Below are positions 43,594-54,689 of a DNA stretch of 64,000 bases, piece by piece; the stretch's first letter is position 1, and the number at the start of each line of letters is the position of its first letter. The position numbers and the translations under genes were made by a program. The DNA comes from Vesta saturnalis. Lineage: Eukaryota; Arthropoda; Insecta; Coleoptera; Lampyridae. The notes under the pieces are model-generated. The model was given only the letters and a program-made list of their open reading frames with translations, did not search any database and was not told the DNA's origin. The stretch lies in assembly GCA_036346205.1 (NCBI GenBank), contig JARFJB010001664.1:62001-126000 (forward strand), in the 5' to 3' direction.

Positions 43594-44673
43594 GGTAGTT
43601 CTAATAGTGGTTTATGTTTACAGTAGGTTTAAGTGTAATTATAACAAATTTTAGTTTTGTGTATTTTTGTGTAGTGTATAATGTTTTATATGTTAAGTAT
43701 TCTTAAATAAACAAATATTGAAATGTTTGTTTGTTTTTTACATATCATAAAACGTGGTACCCATATAAAAAGTGTGACTTGATTGTTAAATGACAGTTTT
43801 AAGCAGCTTTTGCATAATTTGTTTAGTATAATTTTTTTTTTGTAGAATTTATTATAGTTATAAGTGTCTTTTTATATTTTAATAAATAAATGTAGAATTT
43901 TTTGTTTCATTTCTTTATTTTATGCTTCTATTATAGTAAAATATTCTCATTACCCTAAAAAATTTAGTACACCCAAAAAAACGTCGTTGCTAATTTTATT
44001 TATAATTATGTAGTTTTGTAATTGTTTAAAATAGTTTTTAGTTTTTAGTTTAAATAAGTATTTAACTTATACGTCAATGAAAGAATATAATAAAGTTTTA
44101 ATTCTAAATATAGTGCCGAATACGATATAAAATGTCATTGAACGAAAAGCCTTTTAATTTTCATATAAAACGAGTTTCTGATCTTGCATTTAAATCATCA
44201 TATGCAATATGAATATTCTCCTGTACAACATTGATTTATCTGATGTTACTGTTAACTAGAGTTTGTTTAACGTAGAATCTGATGCATGATTACATATCTA
44301 CTTATCTATTCATTATTTTAATTTCATAAATATAGCGATATCACACCTATACTTAATTAAATCCTATCGAAACTATCCCACGATTATTTCTATTGTGACG
44401 TGTTTAATCTTTGATAGGTTCCCTGTAAATGTTCAATTCACAACTTTCCTAGTCGCTCTATATCTTCACCATCCTAATTTTCATATTTTCAAATTCTTCA
44501 AAACTCTTATCATTTATCATGCGTACCAAAAGGGAGATAAGGATAACAATTGGATTAGACAAGAATTTTCTCATGGCGGGATTCTTCTTCTAAAATTTTG
44601 CTAGTTATGGTATGCAATTATTATTTAATCAATCAATTGTGGATCTAGGCTACCTACAACATTTAAATTGGTT
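43594..44673. other. AT-rich, no gene seen
   Basis: Possible 3' flank of the Polinton. AATAAA near 43707 could serve the preceding gene. No element end was found, so the right boundary of the Polinton is unknown. Confidence 0.4.
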
Positions 44674-44928
44674 TAGTGGAGTTGATCGGCCTATTTCCAC
44701 AGTTTATGCTTTTTGAGCGCGACGTTTTGGAAGCGGACTCTGCTTCCGTCATCAGGCTTAGTCCTGAGAAGGACTGTTTTCGCACTTGAGTCGAATTCAT
44801 TTGTTATATCTAATTTTTCTCAAGCACTTGACTACTCTCAGATTCGAACTTGGTACCTTTCACTTACTAGTCTGACACCTTTACCGCTGAGCCACTGAGT
44901 AATCCAATATATATTTGTTAGAACTTAT
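44674..44928 (-). repeat. Left inverted terminal repeat of the PLE
   Basis: Contains, on the minus strand, the same tRNA-like and hammerhead-like segments as the right repeat. The hammerhead core (44725-44755) has AAAA where GAAA is required, so this copy of the motif is damaged. Confidence 0.9.
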
Positions 44929-44966
44929 ATATATATTAAACTATTTTTTCGTGGTTGCGCAGAAGT

Positions 44967-45758
44967 TTATTGCGCATGTTGCGCCGTAACCTCTTGCGCA
45001 GGTGTATTGCGCTTAAGCTCTTCGCGCATTATTGGAATCCATATGGGTTTCATTTCTACACTAGCTTGGCTTATTGGATTTTCTGCTAGTGCGATGAATG
45101 TGGCTTCTTTGAGTTTCCGACGAGTTGTATTCTCGTCCTTTGCCACTATCTGTATGTTATCCCATTGGATGCGGTGGTCTTCGTTCCAGACATGTTCAGC
45201 GATTCTTGATCTTTCTGTTTCGCCCTTGCGGACGTTGTTCTTGTGTTCCTGAGTTCTCACTTTGAGTGGTCTACTGCTCTCTCCTATGTATGCTCTGCCG
45301 CATTCGCATGGTAGGTTGTATACACAGTTCTTGGAATTCTGATCTTCATTGTATGGTTTGGTTTTGGTTAGTATTCCCCTGAGCGTTCTGGTCGATTTGA
45401 AGGCAGTGCGTATCTTGTATTTGCTGCCTATCCTTCGTATTTTGTCTGAGGTACCTTGTATATATGGTATTATCGCTGTATATTTAGGTTCTTCTTTTTC
45501 GGTTACCCTTTCCCTGTTAAGGTTAGGTGTTAGATCGGGGTAGCCATTTTCTTTGAGTGTTCTAGCGATATTTTCTTTTTCTCTGTTCAGGTCCTCTTGT
45601 TTTGAGCATATTGTTTTTGCTCTATCGTACAAGCATTTTGCTACGCCTAATTTCACGTTTTGTGGTGATTGGAGTTGTAGTGTAGGTACCTCCCGTGTGG
45701 GCAGGTTTCCTGTATACACTTGTCGTGAAAGTGTTGTCATTCCTGTGTACAAGTACAT
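44967..45758 (-). pseudogene. PLE GIY-YIG endonuclease domain
   Basis: A 263-codon open frame, entered by frameshift rather than a genuine start. It contains the linker (RIGSKYKIRTAFKSTRTLRG), then VYNLPCECGRAYIGESSR with the Y-x10-YIG core and CxC ligands, LKVRTQEHKNN, and RIAEHVWNEDHRIQWDNIQI, the H-x-H region, ending VTAQHAQ. All family landmarks of the nicking endonuclease that primes PLE insertion are present, and this is the best-preserved protein segment in the window. Confidence 0.85.
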
Positions 45759-45759
45759 C

Positions 45760-46920
45760 CAGGAATAGCAGTTTTTGTTCCGACTCCATTTACATTGTGA
45801 ATTTGATGATGGGTGCGCGGCTATTTAGATGATCTAGGAATTCATCTAGCTTATGCTTGCCGTGTTGCCAAACTACAAAAGTATTGTCCACGTATCTAAG
45901 ACACATACTTGGTTTCTCTGTGAAGTCGGATATCGCTTGGTCTTCAAAGTCTTCCATATATATATTGCTCACTATGGGTGATAGTGGGAACCCATAGCCA
46001 TCCCAAACTCTTGTTGGTAGAATTTGTTTTCTACCTGGAAATATGTAGTTCTAATGCATATTGTCAGAAGTTCCATTATTGTGTTTACCGAGAGTTGCGT
46101 GCGTTCGTCTAACGTTTCATCCTTTTCCAGATTGTCCCTTATGATAGTTAGTGCCTTACCGGTAGGCACATTTGTGAATAGACTCACAATGTCGAAGCTT
46201 AGCAGTATTTCTTCGTGGTTTGGTTGGAAGTTTCTGATGATTTTCACGAAGTGCTGCATCTTCTCGACCACATACTCAGTTTTATCCGATAAGGGTGTTA
46301 TGATACCTAGCAGATAGTGTGCTAATGGGTGACAAGGTAAATTTCGCGAGCTCACAATTGGTGTGAGAAGAATTCCTTGCTTATGAATCTTTCGTAGGCC
46401 GTACAAATGCGGAGGTTTTCTGTAGTGTGGGGTAAGTCTAGTTCTCTGGTAATCGGAGAACTCCCCCATATGTTTTGCCAGCATCAGGTATATCCGTCTT
46501 TGGCTTGATGGTGTCGGGTCTTTTGGTATTTGTCTGTATTCGCCCCCGTCTAGTAGTTCTTGGATCTTACTGTGGTAAATGTCCATATCCATTACCACAG
46601 TCGCGTTTCCTTTGTCTGCCGGGAGAATTTTGATCATTGGGCCATTCTTAAGAGAAACGACCGCTCTCCTTTCTAGGTTAGTGAGGTTAGGTTTAGTTCG
46701 CCTAGATGAATCTAGGACTGATCTAACCTTACCTCTGTATTCTTCGGCTTCTTTAGGATCTAATTTCATAGCTGTCGCTTCTACTGCGGTTATTAAATCT
46801 ACTTTCGGAATATACCTCGGTGTTATCGCATAGTTCAAGCCTTTGTCCAGAACCTTCATTTCGTTTTCGTTCAACTGTCGTTTAGAGATGTTTATGACAG
46901 TGTTTTTCGATTGATGTTAG
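45760..46920 (-). pseudogene. PLE reverse transcriptase domain, broken
   Basis: The frame at 45972-46874 shows KILPADKGNATVVMDMD (RT motif 1), PPHLYGLRKIHKQGILLTPI (motif 2), SFDIVSLFTNVPTGKAL (motif 3) and FYQQEFGMAMGS (motif 4), ending in HYHP by frameshift. The next frame (45790-45972) has SNIYMEDFE and LRYVDNTFVVWQHGK, where YVDD is expected: the second catalytic Asp is Asn. A stop follows at IIKFTM. Loss of the second Asp alone should abolish polymerisation. Confidence 0.85.
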
Positions 46921-46952
46921 TTGGTTCTTTCTTCTCCTTCATAGAAAAATAG

Positions 46953-46953
<1 letters not shown>

Positions 46954-47001
<48 letters not shown>
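46954..47001. repeat. (TA)n microsatellite inside the PLE, next to its terminal repeat
   Basis: About 48 bp of TA between the PLE coding 5' side and the right inverted repeat. Confidence 0.95.
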
Positions 47002-47003
<2 letters not shown>

Positions 47004-47021
47004 TTCTAACAAATATATATT

Positions 47022-47098
47022 GGATTACTCAGTGGCTCAGCGGTAAAGGTGTCAGACTAGTAAGTGAAAGGTACCAAGTTCGAATCTGAGAGTAGTCA
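47022..47098 (+). ncRNA. tRNA-like segment (pol III box A/B) in the PLE terminal repeat
   Basis: Box A-like TGGCTCAGCGG at 47033 and box B-like GTTCGAATC at 47078, with ends GATTACTC and GAGTAGTC pairing over 8 bp. ACTAGTAA in the middle resembles the anticodon loop of tRNA-Thr(AGT). The D and T stems pair imperfectly, so this is a tRNA-derived relic, not a working tRNA. The left terminal repeat has an inverted copy. Confidence 0.5.
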
Positions 47099-47170
47099 AG
47101 TGCTTGAGAAAATTAGATATAACAAATGAATTCGACTCAAGTGCGAAAACAGTCCTTCTCAGGACTAAGC

Positions 47171-47201
47171 CTGATGACGGAAGCAGAGTCCGCTTCCGAA
47201 A
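47171..47201 (+). ncRNA. Hammerhead-ribozyme-like core in the PLE terminal repeat
   Basis: CTGATGA, one C, a perfect 6-bp stem GGAAGC/GCTTCC with a 7-base loop, then GAAAC. A hairpin AGTCCT-TCTC-AGGACT lies just upstream in the place of stem I. Stem III cannot be confirmed. PLEs are known to encode hammerhead motifs in these repeats. Confidence 0.6.
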
Positions 47202-47251
47202 CGTCGCGCTCAAAAGCATAAACTGTGGAAATAGGCCGATCAACTCCACTA

Positions 47252-48030
47252 ATAGAAACCACAATTACAAAACACTTATAATACAGATTTAAATTGGTAA
47301 TGATTAATTGGTTAAATCAAAACAATTCGATTCATCGGAGATAAAAAATAAAGCACTACACTTAAAGGCCACTAGCATAAAGGTAAAATTTTATTGTTAT
47401 TTCTCTCGAGGATTCATTTCTCATTACTTTTACAGGCCTCAAATCACACTTCAAAACATACATAAACTCATATTTGAACTTATTTCTACTTCAATTCAAT
47501 TTCTACGTATTCTGCCTTCATCTTCACATCCTTTCCTTTCTTTCCTTACTTACTACTATATCTTAAATCTACATTCTCAGTTATCTTCCTTACTATTCTT
47601 ACTTCTTGACAACTATTCCATCTGTATCACTTCATCGGGACGAAGCCAGCCGATATCTGAGAAAATCATTGTGTTACATTTAGAGGAACACACACAAAAC
47701 CACTTAACTTCAAGCAACAGCTGCAAGGTCAGGCTACTTTAAATTGTAACTTTTCACCATCTGTGATCAGCTCGTGTCCTTCACGTTACAACCTCGTCAC
47801 ACTGTAATCACATTAATCACCTACCGATCATTCATCTAGAATTAAGTATTCATTATCACCTTCATAAATTAATTCATCTTTCGAATAATCCTTCATAATC
47901 ATAACATTCCTCATACAAAAAAAACCCAAAAAGGTTATATAAAATCTCATGTTTAATTAGGAATTAGTCACTATTATTGATTAGTTATCGCATTTACTTA
48001 CCGTTATCATTATTCATCCTATTTACATCT

Positions 48031-48035
<5 letters not shown>
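47252..48035. other. No gene recognised
   Basis: A 144-codon frame at 47308-47742 is Ser/Leu-rich with no family resemblance, and probably accidental. Confidence 0.4.

Positions 48036-48103
<68 letters not shown>
48036..48103. repeat. (TA)n microsatellite
   Basis: About 68 bp of TA; neither flank recognised. Confidence 0.97.
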
Positions 48104-48105
<2 letters not shown>

Positions 48106-48314
48106 TAAAGATTTTCATTGAGGATTTGACACATAAAAGTATTAAACCACAAACATAAAACTTTTTCTGCATATAGGATAGGTCGCAATTATTGTATCAA
48201 AGCAGCGCAGGTAAATTAAATTATGTTACATTATTAAAATGGGCATTTATCAAAAATGGAACTGAACAAGGTCGTTAATTTAGATTTTATATAGTCAATT
48301 TAATAAGTGTGGTC

Positions 48315-48880
48315 TAAGCACCCACAATACATGGAGATCTTAGTACTCACATCCCCTACGTGGTAAATACAATAATTAATACGGGTATCTTAGTATTGGC
48401 CATTGGTTGGATTTATTTTAGTAAAACATTCACCTTGTACAGTTGGTACCGTACATTTAATAAAAAAAAAGAATAGTAAACGACGAACCTACACTCACTC
48501 GAATAAATTCACATTTACACATGTCATTCACTTATTGGACCTAATAAAACTTTCGTTTCTATTTATACTTAAAAAGTTAAGATCTATCTTAACCTAATTA
48601 CATTAACTAAGCACCCACAATATATGGAGATCTTAGTACTCTCATCCCCTACGTGGTAAATACAATAATTAATACGGGTATCTTAGGATTGGCGATTGGT
48701 TGGATTTATTTTAGTAAAACATTCACCTTGTACAGTTGGTACCGTACATTTAATAAAAAAAAAGAATAGTAAACGACGAACCTACACTCACTCGAATAAA
48801 TTCACATTTACACATGTCATTCACTTATTGGACCTAATAAAACTTTCGTTTCTATTTATACTTAAAAGTTAAGATCTATC

Positions 48881-48883
<3 letters not shown>
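48315..48883. repeat. 293-bp tandem duplication
   Basis: Two units starting TAAGCACCCACAAT at 48315 and 48608, about 98% identical by eye and both ending in AAGATCTATCTTAA. The second unit ends directly at (TA)n. No protein recognised. Confidence 0.95.

Positions 48884-48953
<70 letters not shown>
48884..48953. repeat. (TA)n microsatellite
   Basis: About 70 bp of TA at the end of the tandem duplication. Confidence 0.97.
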
Positions 48954-48956
<3 letters not shown>

Positions 48957-50996
48957 CTAAATCTACTTGCGTCTAGTGCATTTATGTGGGACAAGAAGTA
49001 GTCAGTGTGCGAGTGTCGCAGATAATCGTTGTGTGAGTGAGAAAGTATTCGAGAGCTTGAACTCGCGACGTATGACATACTTATTTTTATTATTAAAAGT
49101 CAAACAATAAGAAATTCACTTTAATCATTTTCTCATGAGTTACTAATTATTAATGAATACAAATCATGTAATTTGACAAAAGTGGAAATGAAAAATTGTA
49201 ACGTAAAAAATTATGGTGTGATGATTGTAATGTAAAATGTTGACTAATGCAACATAAAGTGCTAAATATAGACTATCTGCATTCAAACTTGTGTACAATA
49301 CTTTCAAAACGAAATTACTGCTCACATTATCCTGTAATTCTTGATACAGTTTCAAGTATTCCTATAAAAATTTGGTAGTTTCCTTCTTCCCATAGTCAAT
49401 CAATTTTAAAAACGTGACATGCTTTTACAAATTGGATATATTATAGTTCCTTATCGTAAGTAGAAGAAAAGTAGTTTTCTTAAAATTTAAATGTTTAGTG
49501 AGTTATTTGTTGGCAAAGTAAAACATGCAATAGATTGCTACGTGTAAAACGCAATCACGTTTGTAAAACTTTAATTTCCATTTGGAATTAGGCGTAACTT
49601 CAAAAATTCAAGAGCGCGTCATTTTTAGGACTTTTATTAGTAAGCTTTTCGTTAGTAAGAACGTATGTCTTTTACCTATTGTTCCTACCATTCTACACGT
49701 ACACATATATTAATTTTCTTCCATGCATACAGTTGAAGTGCACGCCAATTACGTATGCAACACAACTTGCACCTGTGCACATTATTCTACAACATTTATT
49801 TTACTTATAATTAAATAAAAAAATACACATGATACATAGCTTTACTGATATTATATTTTAAAGTTAAAAGTTCTTTTTTGTGTTACAAGCTCGATTCATA
49901 ATTAAATTCAAATCCAAAACATGTTAAAATTATTTATTTGCTTATTTTTAACGCGTGTTTCATATACCGAAATCGACATCACACAAACAAATCATAGTTA
50001 TTAATATTTCTTTATTTAGTAAATGATATACATTATATAAGCAGGATGAATTGCAATATTTCCAGTATTATGTGAATTCATATTATACTTCGCATTTATA
50101 ACATCTTCACATTCTACACGTACACGTATATTACCCTTCTTCAATGCATATAGTTCAAGTGCATGCTAATTACTTACGCACTTTTGCACATAATCTACAA
50201 CATTCCCTAGGTTTAAAGGTAAATATAAAATTACACATCATACAACAAATCATAGTTATTAATATTGAGTATTGAATAGTCCTTCTACATTATGAGCATT
50301 TAAGGTGCAAGAACAACAGTTTTCTATCATAACAGTTTTCAAAATTCTGTCATATCATTTAATCAATTTCCAATTGTAATAAATACCATATTCTCAATTC
50401 CTTGGAATTGGAAAAATTGTAATTCATTCATATGAATCCACCATCATATCTAACACCACATTATTGCTTTTATTACAGTTGCTACACCCTATACTCACTA
50501 CTGATGCAAGGTTGAGTCCTGTACTGTATCCAATTTCCCCATGTTTCACATGATGAATATCATTCGATAGTTTATAATAAACACAATCGAGTTAGTATTT
50601 ATTAGCTGCATGTTTATACGCTTCAGATAAATCAGCCTTACGTTGAACTGATACCCAGTTAGTTAGAAGGATAACCTTCATCTTGTTTCTCTTCATTTGT
50701 ATTTTTACTATTACTACCATCACTATTTGGACAGCACCAACAACACAATGTTAAATTATTATTCATATTTTTAATGCAACTATGTGGGGTATCCATATAA
50801 CGGTGAACTTATGAGTTTGGATCGTTCCAGAAATGATTTTATTGCTGCTTGCATTATAAAGACTTTACTGGTTCGCAATTACACTACGACTATACACACA
50901 TTGTTTAATAAATTATTGTAGTTAAATATGGTGGGGTTGTATCACTCCTATTAAAAACTAAATGTTGCGTTTGTTGTTTTTCCGGCTGCACCCAAA
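48954..50996. other. AT-rich, no gene; a diverged 423-bp-spaced duplication
   Basis: ATTCTACACGTACACATATA at 49690 and its variant at 50113 begin two related segments that share AAATCATAGTTATTAATATT further on. No protein recognised on the plus strand. On the minus strand around 50450-50770 a weak frame (WVSVQRKADLSEAYKHAANK) could be an exon of a decayed gene. Confidence 0.35.
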
Positions 50997-51194
50997 CTAC
51001 TTAATCAATACCACATCCTTCGTGTTTTGTAGCAATTCTTCCATTCCAGTTTCTTCTTTGAAGTACTCATAAAAGCGCTGAGGTAATACACGTTTAAAAT
51101 CATCCGTTTCCATCACTATACGTTCACCGTACGTCGTATTAGTTACAGCCATATTCACCACTTCATACTTTTTTGATATCTCAAGATCAAACAC
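50997..51194 (-). pseudogene. Possible ssDNA-binding (OB-fold) protein fragment of Polinton type
   Basis: A 65-codon minus-strand frame reading FDLEISKKYEVVNMAVTNTT, then YGERIVMETDDFKRVLPQRF and YEYFKEETG. The pattern (KYxVxxxxxxNTxYGxRIVxxxxDFxxxLPxRF) is that of a small protein family I associate with insect Polintons and that resembles an OB-fold single-strand DNA-binding protein. Only one exon-sized piece is visible. No other Polinton gene adjoins it, so it may be an isolated remnant or belong to a host gene. Confidence 0.4.
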
Positions 51195-53045
51195 ATTTTA
51201 AAGGGTTTGCAATGGATGCTTTGGTTCAACCCTGATAATTCCATGTTTAACAATTACAGGTTGCTAAGTAACTGAGTTCTTCACTTGAGTACCCCTCACA
51301 ACATGTTTAAACTTGTTAAATATCCACCTTGTACTACTTTTAGTTGAGAAAATTATTTCACGTTCACTCAATTTAGTTAATGTAAGTACCATTTACCTTG
51401 GTCTACTTTTTAGACAACAACCTGTCATTCTTGTTGTTTCCAAGAACTGATTCTATTTTTATATTTCTAAGAAATGTAATATGATATCCCTGCAGGTCAA
51501 TAATCTTTGACCTTGAAAACTCTATTTTTGGATTTCTAAGAATTGTAATATGATGATGACCTTGTAATTTCTATTTTAGCTTTAAATTTTGACCTTGACA
51601 TTTCGATCTTGAAGAGCGCCAAAAATTTAAATTTCCCGTCAAAAGTTTGAGCTTGAAGAGCACCACCAGAGGGCGAGTGACCTTGAACTGGTCCAGAACC
51701 GGCTATATATGACTGCTTGTGGGAATATCAGGACGTTGAAGTGAGAATGATGTTCCTATACAATTGACCATAACTTTTGAAATATTCTGTATAACCTAAT
51801 GAAACCCTATATTGGAAGTATGCGGAGATGAGCTTATCTAAATGTTTAATAATGTATAGTGTCCCATTCAAAAAAAGGTATGTTTGGTTCAACCTGGTAA
51901 TATGTAACACCATGTAAATACGAAAATAATTTTAAAATGTGAAGTTTGAGGTGGTCTATAATTTTTGCAAGTAACTTTATTTGATATCGTCTATTATTAG
52001 GGGATAAATAGTATTTCGAAGCGCTAATGGCGCACCTTATATGTATACTCTTGTTCATCTGATTATTACTTACATTTATGTAAACATTCTGCAAGTTTCA
52101 GTGTCACAACACTTAAACCACTAATAATGAACAAGTGCGGTGAGGTATGAAATGAGCTTACTGTTTTTAATGTAAAATTTAGCTCAGTTCAGTTGGATTT
52201 ATTTTGGTTTTGGTTATACATGTTTTTAATTACGAAGTTATTTCAGGTTATCTCAATAGTAAACAATACGATACACTTTTTTTTTTATTTTAGTTAAAAC
52301 TCATAAAATGGCCAGTCTCTTTTGCTTTCCACTATCTACTTTTTCTGTTTGATACTCACAGAAAACCCATTAATTATTGTTTGAAATTTTGGCGTGAGAG
52401 CCCTTTAATCTTAAGGCTAAAGTTCAGTACAAGTACGCTAATTATACTTTTCTAGTTTGGCCCTACGGCTATGTAACTGTGTTGAAATTTCGTAATCTAC
52501 AAAACTAGGCTACTAAGATACTAGATTTATGGTAGAGATTTTTAAAAATAATTATTTTGCCACTTTATTAGTCATTCAGTGAATACAAAGTAAAAAAATT
52601 AAATTTAATTAATATTAAGTATTAATCTCAATTTGGATTCAAACATATTTAGAAGCCTAAAGTGATAATTAGATTTTACGTTTTAGATACTAGTCTGCAC
52701 TTGATTATTTCGTAATATTCAGGACACGTGAAGAGTAAGTAGATAAAGTTGTCGTCTGTAATCTTTACGTGTTGTTAAATGCAATTAAATTTAAAAAATG
52801 GCAAATTTTCCTTTTAAAAAGAGCTGGACGTGGACTTATTACTTTACTCAATTAACATTTCGCAATCAATCCAACTACGTAAACAGAAAATTGTTTGTTA
52901 CACTTACTAATATTGCTTAAATATAATAATAATAATTAGTATTATTATTTGCTGTGTGAGACGTGGATGTATATATATATATATACTATATATCATTAAA
53001 ACTAACATAGTACATGCAGTGTAGGATTGAATCGAGTGGAACTAG
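51195..53045. other. No gene recognised
   Basis: Contains GACCTTGAA-rich sequence (51480-51680) and a TATATAT at 51704 with TCAG at 51728, a weak promoter-like pair without a downstream gene. A short imperfect TA run is at 52971-52985. Confidence 0.4.
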
Positions 53046-53117
53046 CTCCCTCGATAAATGGTTAAGAGCACTACTCTAGATAAGCGCTGGCCGTGGGTTC
53101 GAGTCCCACTCGAGACA
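53046..53117 (+). ncRNA. tRNA-derived segment (possible SINE head)
   Basis: GTGGG-TTCGAGT-CCCAC forms a perfect 5-bp T arm (box B) and CTCGA pairs with TCGAG at the ends. The D arm is shortened (TAAATGGTTAAGAGC), so it cannot fold as a normal tRNA. It is best read as a tRNA pseudogene or SINE promoter. Confidence 0.5.
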
Positions 53118-54050
53118 ATCTTTTACTGGGTGTACGTTGGTAGCTTTAATAATTCACAATTATTACTGTTATGACTTTGTCGTCATTAGCACTTAGATGC
53201 GGTTAGTTTGTAAGTTTTCCTTTAGTTTGCCTTAATTACCTGCTTAAAAGCAAGATTCCTATATTCTAGTCTTGTGGGTCTGTATGAAACTTGAAAAATT
53301 CAAGCTTGCAGACACCTTGCCACAAAGGTGACCAAATGGTTTAATTATTGTTAATATAGATTACCGAGTTAGAATTAGTTACTGGTTTATTTAATTTAAT
53401 TTTTTTTTTTTATCATTACAGCTACAAAGAATATATACAAGCAGAAGTTTTACGCGTATTAGAGTAGGCAAAAGTATACGTGAATGTGACGTTTGGACAA
53501 ACAATTGACCATAATCTAATTTAAAATAACTTTGTTTAAGTCCTTTCATTTATTAACAAATTCATCCAACGAGTAAAATACGTACTCCAAAAGAGAAGTT
53601 TTGGTAAAAGATATTGGTTGTCGTTTAATATTCTCCCTAATATCATTATATAACTTTTAAGACTGATACAATATCCCTTTTTGCGATTCCGATAACCTGC
53701 CTTTAGTCTTGAATCACATACAGGGCAGGTCAACGATAGGAGAAAGAAACTGTTGCCTTATGAGTAAACTTTGTAAATAAAATGTATTTATCATATTATA
53801 TGGCTAGTAAGCGTGTGCATTTTAAAATTATTTCCGACTATACAGAGTATGCAAAAAAGCAGGACAAGGCAAAGTTAGCATTTTTTTAATGAAACATTTT
53901 GTATATCATTCGATTTTTGGATTTTACATTCAATTATAAAACCAAATTTATATAGGTTTTGTGCATGTAAAAATTACGGTTTTTGAAATAATTCGAACTA
54001 GTATCCAAAATTTCACTCATAGATATAGATTTATTATTATGTGCAATGTA
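53118..54050. other. No gene recognised
   Basis: AT-rich, with no recognised protein or repeat ends. Confidence 0.4.
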
Positions 54051-54127
54051 CAGGGTGTTCAAGATATATATGTTCAAACCTACGAAACTTGAAATTCAAA
54101 AATATCAATTTCTCAAGTAACACCCTG
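54051..54127. mobile_element. Tiny mariner-derived MITE (77 bp)
   Basis: Begins CAGGGTGTT and ends AACACCCTG, flanked by TA on both sides. The terminal sequence matches the mariner-type ends seen at 12600 and 36190. Confidence 0.55.
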
Positions 54128-54689
54128 TATATTTTTACGCTTTGTTAAAAAGAATCAAAAACCATACAATTGTTCATAAGTATATCCTATACCCATCTCT
54201 TACTATTGTTGAATTATTTGGTTCTTCTTGTGACTATTTGCGGTAGCCATGAAACATCAAAGCAAGAGAGACAAAAAGTTGCATTAAATACTGATCATTA
54301 ACGTAGATATTAACTCCAACAAAAAATATATTACGTTATCATAAGAACTTGATATAAAATAAACGAACATTCTCAAGTCATTGGATAATTCAACAGTTAG
54401 TAATGATTTCCTCTTAAATTATGTTCGAAAATGTGTCCCTCTTGCTGAATACATACATTTAGTCGTTTTATTATGTTCTGCCACACGTTTCCCAGCATCT
54501 TCAGTGTTCCACAAGCCTCTTGTATATTATTTTCTTTTTGTAGTGGGAGATGTGGCATATCCTCACGACCTTGGGGGCCACTGCCCAAAACCTCCACGTA
54601 CAATCCAGTTTTGAGGATAATTATCATCCAAGAATTCACGTACCTGGCGATGGTAGTGGGGAGTTTTGCATTTGTAGAATTCCATATGG
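54128..54689. other. No gene recognised
   Basis: Two overlapping short frames at 54381-54639 on opposite strands show no family resemblance. Confidence 0.4.

Larger units (their letters stand above)
44674..47251 (-). mobile_element. Penelope-like element with inverted terminal repeats (most complete copy)
   Basis: A minus-strand PLE with RT and GIY-YIG domains lies between inverted repeats of about 255 bp (44674-44928 and 46999-47251), about 97% identical by eye. The right repeat abuts (TA)n at its inner edge, and the left repeat runs into a short TATATATAT. PLEs often carry such terminal repeats in inverted arrangement. Coding damage: one-base loss after FGMAMGS, YVDN at the catalytic box, a stop after IIKFTM and one further frameshift. 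The N-terminus begins at TVINISKRQL, so the 5' part of the protein is missing. Confidence 0.88.
46999..47251 (+). repeat. Right inverted terminal repeat of the PLE
   Basis: Holds a tRNA-like segment (47022-47098) followed by a hammerhead-like core (47171-47201). Inverted partner at 44674-44928. Confidence 0.9.

Noticed and set aside
46579..46833. Plus-strand ORFs at 45007-45768 and 46024-46833
   Set aside because: Antisense shadows of the PLE RT and GIY-YIG frames on the minus strand.
47022..47098. Functional tRNA-Thr gene
   Set aside because: D and T stems pair poorly and the distance from the acceptor stem to box A is wrong; it is a tRNA-derived relic in a transposon repeat.
47308..47742. 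144-codon Ser/Leu-rich ORF
   Set aside because: Low-complexity composition, no recognisable motif, no paralog in the window.
48315..48883. CRISPR-like or satellite array
   Set aside because: Only two 293-bp units with no spacer structure; a simple tandem duplication.
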